Assembly (NCBI GenBank): GCA_905181855.1
Contig: CAJIZE010000021.1
Location: 1-60,833, forward strand
DNA length: 60,833 nucleotides
DNA from: an uncultured Flavobacteriales bacterium
GTDB lineage: Bacteria > Bacteroidota > Bacteroidia > Flavobacteriales_G > Salibacteraceae
Direction of reading: 5' to 3'
Shown: positions 36,620 through 44,808 of the stretch, one piece after another
Position numbering within the stretch: the first letter of the stretch is position 1
Layout: every line of letters starts with the position of its first letter
The notes under the pieces: model-generated
Told to the model about the DNA's origin: nothing
Database searches by the model: none
The model's input: only the letters and a program-made list of their open reading frames with translations
Made by a program: the position numbers and the translations under genes

Positions 36620-37717
36620 ATGAGTGGGTATAAATGTAATTTTTCAACGTTAGTATTAGCTTTTTTACTTGTAGTGAATTTTAGTGATTCAAACGCACAA
36701 GTTCGAAAGTATAGTAATGAGTTTTTATCTATTGGAGTGGGTGCGAAAGCCCTAGGAATGAGTAGAACTCAAACTGCTTTAGCTGATGATTTAACATCTG
36801 GTTATTGGAATCCTGCTGGGCTTTTGGAAATAGAAAGTAATTTTCAGGTTGGGTTTATGCACGCCGAGTATTTTGCAGGTATAGCTAAATACGATTACGG
36901 TGCCTTTGCAAAGCCAATTGATGATAAGAGCGCTTTTGCCCTTTCAGTTGTACGTTTTGGGGTTGATGATATTCCGAATACTATTGATCTTATTGATGCA
37001 ACAGGTAACATTAATTACAACAGAATTTCAACTTTCTCAGCGGTTGATTTGGCTTTTTTGGCTTCCTACGCTCGTAAGTTGAAAATTGCGGGACTAAGCT
37101 TAGGTGCTAATCTTAAAGTTGTTAGACGTAAAGTTGGGGGCTTTGCCAGCGCCTGGGGTTTTGGCGTTGACGTAGGTGCAAAATACAAAGTGAGTAACTG
37201 GAAATTTGGAGTGATGCTTCGTGATGCAACAACAACAGTTAACACCTGGAGCTATACCTTATCAGATAGAGTAATTGAAGTATTTACTTTAACAGGAAAT
37301 GAAATACCGCAAAACGGGCTGGAATTAACAGCCCCAAAATTAACATTAGGTGCGGCTAGATACTTTCCTATAAAAACCAAATTTGGTATTGCAGTGGCTA
37401 CCGATTTCGAAACGACCTTTGATGGTCAAAGAAATGTTCTGATTAGCAGTAAGAGTTTTAATATCGACCCCTTTTTTGGTGTTGAGGTAAACTACGCCAA
37501 TTTAATCTTTTTAAGAGGAGGTTTCGGTAACATTCAAAAGGTGAAAGCTGAAATTGGAAATCAAAGTGTTACAACATTTCAGCCAAACTTTGGTGTAGGG
37601 CTAAGATTAAAAAGCATGACAATTGATTATGCTTTAACTGATATTGGAGATCAATCAGCAGCTTTGTACTCGAATGTATTTTCTATAAAATTAGACCTTA
37701 AAAAGTCAAGCGAATGA
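36620..37717 (+). CDS. PorV/PorQ-family outer-membrane protein
   Basis: 365 residues with a signal peptide ending SNAQ. The mature protein begins KYSNEFLSIGVGAKALGMSRTQTALADDLTSGYWNPAGL, the signature of the PorV/PorQ (UPF0164) group, followed by a 14-strand FadL-like barrel. Members work in the type IX secretion system, for example shuttling cargo to the PorU sortase. Two T9SS cargo proteins occur in this window. The stop codon overlaps (ATGA) the start of a decayed PorU2-like gene, so the pair was probably an operon whose second member has been lost. Confidence 0.85.
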   Translation: MSGYKCNFSTLVLAFLLVVNFSDSNAQVRKYSNEFLSIGVGAKALGMSRTQTALADDLTSGYWNPAGLLEIESNFQVGFMHAEYFAGIAKYDYGAFAKPIDDKSAFALSVVRFGVDDIPNTIDLIDATGNINYNRISTFSAVDLAFLASYARKLKIAGLSLGANLKVVRRKVGGFASAWGFGVDVGAKYKVSNWKFGVMLRDATTTVNTWSYTLSDRVIEVFTLTGNEIPQNGLELTAPKLTLGAARYFPIKTKFGIAVATDFETTFDGQRNVLISSKSFNIDPFFGVEVNYANLIFLRGGFGNIQKVKAEIGNQSVTTFQPNFGVGLRLKSMTIDYALTDIGDQSAALYSNVFSIKLDLKKSSE

Positions 37718-37892
37718 AAAACACAATTGCCATAATACTATTCTTTTTTATGTTGATTACTTTGCATGCACAGTAATACAACAACGATTGGGTTAATTAC
37801 TCAAACAAGCATCTTAAATTTCAGATGGGGGCAATGAAATACCAGTTTATATTAACGATGGGGGTGATGGTAAAATGTATTTAATGCGGTAG
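37714..37892 (+). pseudogene. remnant of a PorU2-like T9SS gene, mostly deleted
   Basis: Begins with a normal signal peptide (MKNTIAIILFFFMLITLHAQ), then TAA, and the same frame goes on YNNDWVNYSNKHLKFQ, matching the usual start of mature PorU2-like proteins (W-x-N-Y ... KF). A second frame from 37824 reads DGGNEIPVYINDGGDGK, like the NG-x-EVPIYV-x-D-x-GDG segment found further on in those proteins. The rest of a >1000-residue gene is missing before lnt. The assignment rests on remembered family sequence and on adjacency to a PorV-like gene. Confidence 0.5.
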
Positions 37893-37897
37893 TGCAG

Positions 37898-39076
37898 ATG
37901 CTTAGTTATCTTCTTGGAGGACTTGCCATGGCATGGGCTTGGGTCTTTCCGCAGCAGCTGTTTTTATTGTCTTTTGTTGGATTAATTCCGCTTTTCAGAA
38001 ACTTACACAAACCCTTATTTGAAGAACTAAAAAACTATCTTTTATTCTTTTCAATATGGATAGGAGTATCCGGATTTTGGCTTAGCAATTACTCGTTCGA
38101 TGCTTTTATTTTTGGGTTCGGTAGCCACGTACTTTGGTATTTAGCCATCCTTATTCTTTCACGATTAGTGTCGTCTAAAACACCAAAATATTCGCCATTA
38201 GTTTTGGTATTCGTTTGGATGGTAGCAGATCTATTAGTTGCTACTATTCCTGGTTTTATACCATGGTATCAGCTTGGTAATGGTTTTATTTCTACTACTT
38301 TCTTTGATGGTTTGATAGCTGAAATTGGCGTTTATTGGTTGAGTTTTTTAGTGCTAATAATAAACATGTATCTGTTTCTTTGTATTAAACTGAAATCATA
38401 TTTCAGTTTAATACTTGGTGTTTTTTTGTTGCTACTGCCCATGTTTTTTAATCCAAATACTCAATTGGAAAGCAGCAGCGAAATCAAGATAGGCTTGGTT
38501 CAGCCTCACATTAAAAATCCAACATCCAATTTACTTGAGGTAAATCATGTGGTCGACTTAATTGTTTACCCCGAAGGTTATTTAAACAAAGAACTTGTTT
38601 CAGAATCTTCCATTTTATCCGGTGGTTATTTAAAGAATAAATCAGATGAATTTAACGTTGCCATGTTTTCAGAATCAAACATTAAATACATAAAGAGAAG
38701 ATTACTACCTTATGTTGAGAATGTGATTAATGGATCAGATAATGGGTTTAGTAAAGGCGAAGAAAATGTAATTTTTACGCTCAAAAACGGACTTACTTTT
38801 CAACCAATTATTTGTATTGAGTCTGTTTTTTCTGATTTATTCGATAAGAGCGAAGCTGATTTTTTTGTAGTAATCACTAACGATAGTTGGTTTCAAGGTA
38901 GTTCAGCATATTTTCTTCATGCCAATCATTGCAAAGTTAGAGCACTTGAGTCAGGTAAAACTGTTGTTCGTGTTGGAAATACAGGAATCTCAGGAGCCTT
39001 TTATCCTACCGGTATGACAGAAACTATTTCACCGGAATACAAAGGCATAAAAACTATGCAAGTTAAAATTTATTGA
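37898..39076 (+). CDS. lnt: apolipoprotein N-acyltransferase, short form
   Basis: 392 residues from the ATG at 37898; a GTG at 37892 is possible. Last step of lipoprotein maturation (N-acylation of the diacylglyceryl-Cys) at the inner membrane. About six TM helices (to about residue 185) precede a nitrilase-type domain with the full catalytic set: Glu in LIVYPEG (about 226), Lys in YIKRRLLPYVE (about 266) and Cys in PIICIE (about 306). The family usually has 500 or more residues; here the nitrilase domain is much shortened between Glu and Lys (about 40 residues) and after ITNDSWF. A 15-bp perfect inverted repeat lies at 38382-38414 in the last TM codons. Confidence 0.82.
   Translation: MLSYLLGGLAMAWAWVFPQQLFLLSFVGLIPLFRNLHKPLFEELKNYLLFFSIWIGVSGFWLSNYSFDAFIFGFGSHVLWYLAILILSRLVSSKTPKYSPLVLVFVWMVADLLVATIPGFIPWYQLGNGFISTTFFDGLIAEIGVYWLSFLVLIINMYLFLCIKLKSYFSLILGVFLLLLPMFFNPNTQLESSSEIKIGLVQPHIKNPTSNLLEVNHVVDLIVYPEGYLNKELVSESSILSGGYLKNKSDEFNVAMFSESNIKYIKRRLLPYVENVINGSDNGFSKGEENVIFTLKNGLTFQPIICIESVFSDLFDKSEADFFVVITNDSWFQGSSAYFLHANHCKVRALESGKTVVRVGNTGISGAFYPTGMTETISPEYKGIKTMQVKIY
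38382..38414. repeat. perfect 15-bp inverted repeat inside lnt
   Basis: Arms 38382-38396 and 38400-38414 are exact reverse complements around CAT. Translated as part of lnt (around LCIKLKSYFSL). It is AT-rich, and no T-run follows, so it is not a standard terminator. Confidence 0.75.
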
Positions 39077-39121
39077 ATCAAGAATTTTCCTGTTCAGAAC
39101 GATACATTTGTTTTTCAATTT

Positions 39122-40375
39122 ATGCTAACAAATACACCAGATAATTTATCGTTTGCTATACTTGAATGGGCAAACCAAAAGCATAAGTATGTAGCATATT
39201 ACTCGTCGAACCATCCTTTGTATAACAAGTTGCCAAGTTGGGACTGCGATGAGGTTTTTGCTTTTGGCGCTGAGAAAATCATCTCATTAGCAAATAATAA
39301 TTTAGATGAACTCGATGCATTTGTTTCAAATAATAACCAAGCTTGTTTTGGGTATTTGGGCTACGATTTAAAAAATGAAATTGAAGTTCTAAAATCTGAA
39401 AACCCTGATGTGATTAATGCTCCAGAAATGTTTTTTTTTGTGCCCAGAATAATCTTAGAAAAATCAGGTGATAACGTCAAAGTTTTAAAAGGCGAATTTG
39501 ATGTATCTCAATTTAGCGATGTAAAATATCAGCCTACTAAAATTGATAAAATTGAATTTGTACCGTCCTTGTCAAAAAGCGAGTATTTAAAAAAAATAAA
39601 GCAAGTAAAACAACACATTCAACTTGGTGATATTTACGAAGCCAATTTTTGTCAGCAGCTTACTGCAACCAAAAAGCAACTTGATGTTGTTTCGTTGTTT
39701 TATCAACAATCATTAAAATCACCAACGCCTTTTAGCGCATTTTTACAACTCAACAACCATGTGGTTTTATCTGCTAGCCCCGAAAGGTACCTTCAGAAAA
39801 CCGGAAACAAACTTTTATCACAACCCATTAAAGGAACAATAAAGAGAGGCTTAAATAGTCTGGAAGACAATCAACTTAAAAAACAATTATCAGAGAGCTT
39901 AAAAGATAGAACAGAGAACATTATGATAGTGGACTTGGTGCGTAACGATTTATCTAAACACGCAGAAAGGCTTTCAGTTAAAGTAGAAGAACTATGCGCT
40001 ATTTATACTTTCCCACAAGTACATCAAATGATTTCAACCATAACTGCACAGGCAAAAACCAACGTTTCATCCGTGCAATTAATTAGAGATTCTTTTCCCA
40101 TGGGCTCAATGACCGGTGCACCAAAAATTAGCGCTATGAAAATCATGGAGGAGCTAGAAAACTTTAAACGTGGAACTTACTCTGGTGCAATTGGGTATTT
40201 TAAACAAAATGGAGATTTTGATTTTAACGTAGCCATCAGAACCATTGTTTATAATGCTGACAATGGACGACTATCTTACGGCGTTGGTGGTGCAATAACT
40301 GCGATGAGCAGACCTGAAGATGAATACGACGAATGTTTGGTTAAGGCAAAAAGCCTATTCGATTTATTTGAATGA
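39122..40375 (+). CDS. pabB: aminodeoxychorismate synthase component I
   Basis: 417 residues; chorismate-binding enzyme for p-aminobenzoate (folate) synthesis. QPIKGTIKRG holds the PabB-specific Lys of PIKGT (anthranilate synthases have PIAGT). Other marks: GDIYEANFCQQL, VDLVRNDL, FPMGSMTGAPK, YSGAIGY and DFNVAIRT. Family function: chorismate plus ammonia (from PabA) to aminodeoxychorismate. No pabA is adjacent. 45 nt after lnt, and before the YefM/YoeB pair. Confidence 0.9.
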   Translation: MLTNTPDNLSFAILEWANQKHKYVAYYSSNHPLYNKLPSWDCDEVFAFGAEKIISLANNNLDELDAFVSNNNQACFGYLGYDLKNEIEVLKSENPDVINAPEMFFFVPRIILEKSGDNVKVLKGEFDVSQFSDVKYQPTKIDKIEFVPSLSKSEYLKKIKQVKQHIQLGDIYEANFCQQLTATKKQLDVVSLFYQQSLKSPTPFSAFLQLNNHVVLSASPERYLQKTGNKLLSQPIKGTIKRGLNSLEDNQLKKQLSESLKDRTENIMIVDLVRNDLSKHAERLSVKVEELCAIYTFPQVHQMISTITAQAKTNVSSVQLIRDSFPMGSMTGAPKISAMKIMEELENFKRGTYSGAIGYFKQNGDFDFNVAIRTIVYNADNGRLSYGVGGAITAMSRPEDEYDECLVKAKSLFDLFE

Positions 40376-40388
40376 CTAACTCAAAATT

Positions 40389-40409
40389 TGTACGTATTTT
40401 TGTACAAAA
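40389..40409. promoter_or_regulatory. YefM-type operator upstream of the toxin-antitoxin pair
   Basis: The palindrome TTTTGTACAAAA (40398-40409) contains the TGTACA core known from the E. coli yefM-yoeB operator, preceded 12 nt upstream by a degenerate copy, TGTACG (40389-40394). It lies 8 nt before the antitoxin ATG and overlaps no gene. It fits autorepression by YefM/YoeB. Confidence 0.6.
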
Positions 40410-40416
40410 TATTGTA

Positions 40417-40668
40417 ATGATTGCAACTTCAATTTCCGATTTCAGAAAAGACATCAAAAATTATCTTAACAAAGTGACAGATAATTTTGAAACATTAATT
40501 ATCAATAGAGGCAAGGACTCTGGTGTGGTTGTAATATCGCTTGAAGAGTACAACTCTTTACAAGCAACACAGCACGAATTATCATCTAATGTAAACGAAA
40601 CAAGGCTTGATTCTGCTATTGAAAAGTTTAGAAAGGGCGATTTATTTTCAAAGGAAATAGTAGATTAA
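40417..40668 (+). CDS. yefM: YefM/Phd-family antitoxin
   Basis: 83 residues from the ATG at 40417 (IATSISDFRKDIKNYL...). An earlier in-frame start at 40372 would read through the operator and overlap pabB, so it is rejected. The N-terminal Phd fold (NYLNKVTDNFETLIINRGKDSGVVVISLEEYNSL) binds DNA and the acidic/charged C-terminus wraps the toxin. The stop at 40668 overlaps the toxin ATG by one base. By family, unstable when its protease is active. Confidence 0.9.
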   Translation: MIATSISDFRKDIKNYLNKVTDNFETLIINRGKDSGVVVISLEEYNSLQATQHELSSNVNETRLDSAIEKFRKGDLFSKEIVD

Positions 40669-40925
40669 TGAAACTTTGTTTTGTTGATGAATCGTGGGAA
40701 GATTATTTATACTGGCAAAAAACGGATAAAAAAATGATAGCCAGAATTAATAAGTTAATTAAAGACATCTTGCGAAGTCCCTACGAAGGAATCGGGAGGC
40801 CAGAACCACTAAAACACAAATACCGCGGTTTTTGGTCTAGGCGAATTGACAGCGAGCACAGAATAATTTATAGAGTTTTAGAGAATGAAATTTGGATAGC
40901 GAAATGCAGATTCCATTACGACTAA
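40668..40925 (+). CDS. yoeB: YoeB-family mRNA-cleaving toxin
   Basis: 85 residues; RelE-fold ribosome-dependent endoribonuclease. All key positions of E. coli YoeB are present: Glu in GRPEPLKH, Arg in GFWSRRIDSEHRIIYR, and the terminal His in CRFHYD. Full length and not degenerate, so the pair looks functional. A weak hairpin follows at 40931. Confidence 0.92.
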   Translation: MKLCFVDESWEDYLYWQKTDKKMIARINKLIKDILRSPYEGIGRPEPLKHKYRGFWSRRIDSEHRIIYRVLENEIWIAKCRFHYD

Positions 40926-40930
40926 AATCA

Positions 40931-40964
40931 GAAAGCCCCAATTCATTTCTGAATCGAGGCTTTC
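40931..40964. terminator. hairpin between yoeB and hsp20
   Basis: GAAAGCC ... GGCTTTC outer stem and ATTCA/TGAAT inner stem around TTTC. Convergent position between yoeB (+) and hsp20 (-). The following T-tract is poor, so termination strength is uncertain. Confidence 0.5.
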
Positions 40965-41009
40965 ATCAAAACCGCATCTTTAAATGGGAACTATGTATGT
41001 TTTCGCTAA

Positions 41010-41438
41010 TTAGAAAATGTTAATCAATTTTTTCTTTTTCTCTTCTACCTCAAGTTTTGGTATAGAAAGAATTAAAACTCCATTTTCGTATTTGGCTGTT
41101 ATTTTATCGTCATCTAAATTGTCTTGCAACGTAAAGGTTCTTTCAAAATTCGATTGATTAAACTCTTGTCTGTTGTACCGCTTTTTGTCGTCAATGGTTT
41201 CGATTTTAATCTCACCTTTTACGGTTAAAACGTTGTCGTTTACTTCAACGGTAATTTGTTCTTTACTAAATCCTGGAACCAACAATTCGAGTGTTACTTC
41301 ATTGTCGTTTTCCATTACATTGGCCAACGCTTTTCTGTTGATTTTTTCAACGTGATCATAGAAATCGTCATTAAAAAAGTCTTCAAATAAATTGTTGAAT
41401 ATTCTTGGTCTTGGCTTTTGATATCTTACTAATGTCAT
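41010..41438 (-). CDS. small heat-shock protein (Hsp20/alpha-crystallin)
   Basis: 142 residues. N-terminal arm with FNNLFEDFFNDDF, alpha-crystallin beta-sandwich (about 40-130: LELLVPGFSKEQITVEV, LTVKGE, FERTFTLQDNLDDDKITAKYENGVLILSIPK) and a short tail KLINIF carrying an I-x-I-like anchor. ATP-independent holdase. Single-gene transcript, divergent from tilS. Confidence 0.93.
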   Translation of the reverse strand: MTLVRYQKPRPRIFNNLFEDFFNDDFYDHVEKINRKALANVMENDNEVTLELLVPGFSKEQITVEVNDNVLTVKGEIKIETIDDKKRYNRQEFNQSNFERTFTLQDNLDDDKITAKYENGVLILSIPKLEVEEKKKKLINIF

Positions 41439-41547
41439 TTTATTTTGTTTTTAAATTTCTGATAGCGGTATTTCAAATAGAATACCAACACGCCAAAATG
41501 CTACTTTTGGTAAAATTTAACTGAAATTTTGTCGTACACTTTAAAAA

Positions 41548-42894
41548 ATGAAAGACAAATTGACTGATAGTCAACAATTTACAAGCCATTTTGACCGAGA
41601 CATTCAATCTTTGATTGATCTAGAAAATCTATTTACAAAAAAAGATAAGCTGCTTTTGGCTTTATCAGGTGGGGTAGATTCAACTAGTTTACTTCATTTT
41701 TTAAATGTAAATGGTTATCAATTCGCAATTGCACATTGCAATTTTGATTTGCGTGGGGCTTCTGCCGATGAGGATACTAGATTTTGTAAGATGCTTGCGC
41801 TGCTAAAAAACAAAACGTTTCATTATCAAAAGTTTGAAACACAAAAGTATGCTGACGAGAACGGCATTTCCATTCAAATGGCCGCCCGTGATTTACGCTA
41901 TACTTATTTTAACAAATTGGCTGAAGACGATGGCTACACCAAAATTGTAGTCGGCACCAATTTAAACGACCAAGTTGAAACCCTAATTTTAAATCTTACT
42001 AAAGAAACAGGCTTGGCTGGTTTAACAGGAATCAGGTTACAAAACAAATTAGTAGTACGTCCTTTTGCTGAATCACTGCGAGCGGATATTGAAAAGTATG
42101 CGAGTATCAATGAGCTAGAATTTAAAACCGATGAAAGCAACGCCGACAATAAATACCAACGTAATTTAATCCGCAACAAAGTACTGCCTTTATTAAAAGA
42201 AATAAATCCTTCAGTAGAGCAAAGCGTATTAAACAGCATTTACAATTTAAAAGAATCAAGTAAATTTATTGATGAATACTTACAAGCTTTTATAAAGCAA
42301 CATGTTGTTTTTGATGGTGATAATGTTGAAATTGAAGTAGAAGCTTTGTTAAACTCTAAATCAATAAAAACGGTGTTATTTGGTGTATTGGAAAACCATC
42401 ATTTTTCACCACGACAAATTGATGAATTGGTTCATTTAGTTGCTAAAAGTCAAACAGGTAAGCAAATATCCAACGAAAAATACACCGCTTTTAAGGATAG
42501 AAATAAGTTGGTTGTAAAACCAATTAACGAAGACCATAACGAAGAATTGGTAATAGATCAAATTCCATTTGGCGATGTACAATTAAGCATAAAGCCAGTA
42601 GTAAACCCAAAGTTTAGTTCAAACCAAAACATAGAAGTTGTAGATGGTTTAGCATTAAAGCTGCCGTTAACACTACGAACCTGGCAACCTGGTGATAAAA
42701 TGAAACCTTTGGGAATGACCAATTCAAAGCTCATCAGCGATGTCTTAACTGATGAGAAATACCCGTCTTCAAAAAAGAACAACGCTCAAGTATTAGTAAA
42801 TGCCGATGGCAAAATCATTTGGTTGGTTGGCGTTCGGGTTTCTGAAGCGTTTAAGTATGCTGATGGCAATGGAGTGGAGATAGCTGTGATCTAA
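41548..42894 (+). CDS. tilS: tRNA(Ile)-lysidine synthase
   Basis: 448 residues; adds lysine to C34 of tRNA-Ile(CAU) so that it reads AUA. The PP-loop SGGVDS (about 40-45), HCNFDLRG and DEDTRF, NLNDQVETLILNLTKETG and SNADNKYQRNLIRNKVLP mark the N-type ATPase domain; the C-terminal TilS substrate domain contains LTLRTWQPGDKMKPLGM. Essential in most bacteria. A hairpin followed by T's occurs just downstream. Confidence 0.92.
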   Translation: MKDKLTDSQQFTSHFDRDIQSLIDLENLFTKKDKLLLALSGGVDSTSLLHFLNVNGYQFAIAHCNFDLRGASADEDTRFCKMLALLKNKTFHYQKFETQKYADENGISIQMAARDLRYTYFNKLAEDDGYTKIVVGTNLNDQVETLILNLTKETGLAGLTGIRLQNKLVVRPFAESLRADIEKYASINELEFKTDESNADNKYQRNLIRNKVLPLLKEINPSVEQSVLNSIYNLKESSKFIDEYLQAFIKQHVVFDGDNVEIEVEALLNSKSIKTVLFGVLENHHFSPRQIDELVHLVAKSQTGKQISNEKYTAFKDRNKLVVKPINEDHNEELVIDQIPFGDVQLSIKPVVNPKFSSNQNIEVVDGLALKLPLTLRTWQPGDKMKPLGMTNSKLISDVLTDEKYPSSKKNNAQVLVNADGKIIWLVGVRVSEAFKYADGNGVEIAVI

Positions 42895-42914
42895 AAGCCG
42901 AAAATTAATGCTGG

Positions 42915-42941
42915 TTCTCGGCTGCGCTCGAGAATCTTTTT
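42915..42941 (+). terminator. intrinsic terminator after tilS
   Basis: TTCTCG (42915-42920) pairs with CGAGAA (42929-42934), followed by TCTTTTTA. The remainder up to 43096 shows no gene. Confidence 0.6.
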
Positions 42942-43096
42942 ATCAAGATCAAATCAAAGGCGGCTGAGGTAGACCAAAGGAACAGGGCTCAAAACTCCGA
43001 AATATGGAATCAAAATTTGTCGTACTTCGATATATTTTCTTTTTGTTCCATGAGTATTTTTTATAGCGCCTTTACACGAGATTTTTAATCAGCAAA

Positions 43097-44356
43097 CTAC
43101 CCTTTACTCCTTATAGCGTCAACAGGGTTCATCCTTGATGCTGAAATTGCAGGCAAGCTGCCTGATATAAGTCCAATGGCTACTGAAATAAACAACCCTA
43201 AGCTTATGTTTTTAAGTGAGATGGTTACTTCCATATCAATAGCCTGATTGACGCCTAATACACCTAAAAAGACGATTAACAAACCAACCCCTCCACCTAT
43301 TAAACAAAGAATAACCGATTCGGTTAAAAACTGAAACAGAATAAAGGAGTTTTTTGCACCAAGCGATTTTTGGATTCCGATAATGTTGGTGCGTTCTTTT
43401 ACCGAAACAAACATAATGTTGGCAATACTAAACCCTCCAACCAAAATGGAGAACAAGCCGATTATAAAACCAATGGTGTTGATCATTCCAAACAAGCTGT
43501 CAAAGGCTTTTGAAAGCAAGCTTATTTCGTTAATTGCAAAATTATCGGGGGCTTTTGGTTTTAATCTTCGCACAGAGCGGAGTAACACTTTAAGTTCATC
43601 TTTTAACTGAGCGGCGCTAACATCTTCTTTGGCTTTTACCATAATAGATGGATTACCTGATCCCTTTTTTAAATCAACCAATTTACGCCCAAAGTTCATA
43701 GGTATAACTACCTGTTCGTCTAGGCTTTCACCCATCAAAGATGAGCCTTCGGGGGTAAACATTCCAATTACCTCAACGGTATAGCCACTGATCTTAACTC
43801 TTTTGCCTACAGGGTTTATTGGACCGAATAAATCCAAAGAAACCAATGCGCCAATAATACAAACTGGAGCACCATTGGAGTTTTCTTGTAAAGAGAAATA
43901 TCTTCCGTCGTAAATATCAAATTTCCGCACCTTATCAAAATCACGTGAAGCGGCCATTACGGTAACGCCGGTACTTTTAGTTCCTTTATAAATAATATCT
44001 CTACCAAAACCATACATTAAGGCAACGGCATCAGCACTTTTAACATCTTTCTGAATCCATTGAAATTCTTTGTAGTTTGGATGAGGGCGGTTTAAGTATT
44101 TCCACCATTCATAATCGCCATCAAAACCCCAAGGCCATTTTTGAACAAAAACTACATTTTCGCCTAAGCTTTCTACGCTACCACGCACCTCTTTTTCGAG
44201 TGAATCAACCATCGTGAAAACGGAAATTATAGAAAAAATACCAATGGTAACACCCAATAATGAAAGGGTTGTTCGAAGCTTGTTCGAAACCAATGCATTT
44301 ATGGCAAAAGCAATACTTTCAAAAAACAGCCTAATGTAAAGTTGAAATTTCACCAA
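43097..44356 (-). CDS. MacB-type ABC transporter permease
   Basis: 419 residues. One N-terminal TM (SNKLRTTLSLLGVTIGIFSIISVF), a large periplasmic MacB-like core (about 45-285) and a C-terminal FtsX domain with three TM helices and the SLGAKNSFILFQFLTESV coupling segment, ending RMNPVDAIRSKG. This topology is that of MacB/LolCE mechanotransmission permeases (export of peptides or lipoproteins, not transport through a membrane channel). No ATPase gene is adjacent; LptB at 52600 is unlikely to be its partner. Confidence 0.9.
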   Translation of the reverse strand: MVKFQLYIRLFFESIAFAINALVSNKLRTTLSLLGVTIGIFSIISVFTMVDSLEKEVRGSVESLGENVVFVQKWPWGFDGDYEWWKYLNRPHPNYKEFQWIQKDVKSADAVALMYGFGRDIIYKGTKSTGVTVMAASRDFDKVRKFDIYDGRYFSLQENSNGAPVCIIGALVSLDLFGPINPVGKRVKISGYTVEVIGMFTPEGSSLMGESLDEQVVIPMNFGRKLVDLKKGSGNPSIMVKAKEDVSAAQLKDELKVLLRSVRRLKPKAPDNFAINEISLLSKAFDSLFGMINTIGFIIGLFSILVGGFSIANIMFVSVKERTNIIGIQKSLGAKNSFILFQFLTESVILCLIGGGVGLLIVFLGVLGVNQAIDMEVTISLKNISLGLFISVAIGLISGSLPAISASRMNPVDAIRSKG

Positions 44357-44808
44357 TCAAAGGTACATTTTGTGGCTAATGGTTAGTTTCATTTACACTA
44401 GTGGTTTATTGAATTGCTTTTGTGGTAATATGGTCGCGGTTTTTAGCTTTTTGACATTTATTTAACGTGAAAGCAAAAGCAAAAGGATACTTTTCACTCT
44501 TAAACCAATTCGAATAAGCTAAAAGCTGCCTGCAAAACCAAAAAACAACAACGTGGCTGAGTCGGTCGATTTACCGAACGATGAATCTGCAAATCATGTT
44601 TTTTGCGCCTTCGAGACATACTCTTTAGCAGAACCCTCAGGCCTCAAAAAGAACACATAAATAGACTAGCTCACATACCCAAAAATCCATTGATCCTTTT
44701 TCTGATTTAACAAATAATGCTAGTTATTAACATTCGTTTAAAAAGCCTTTGAAATCAACCATCAAAACCCTTTTAGTTTGCTAAAATTGCAAGGCGTTAA
44801 TTTTACAG
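44357..44808. other. 452-nt gap between the MacB permease and purH
   Basis: Contains the divergent promoters of both genes. No open frame resembling a protein, no tRNA or rRNA, and no strong hairpin were seen. Only short A-rich repeats (AAAGCAAAAGCAAAAGG near 44471) stand out. Confidence 0.4.

Noticed and set aside
42915-42934. TTCTCG...CGAGAA palindrome as a REP or attachment site
   Set aside because: It is followed by T-rich sequence right after tilS and is explained by a terminator. No second copy was noticed in the window.
44357-44808. Possible small gene or RNA in the gap before purH
   Set aside because: No frame gave protein-like sequence and no strong secondary structure was seen; only promoters are expected here.
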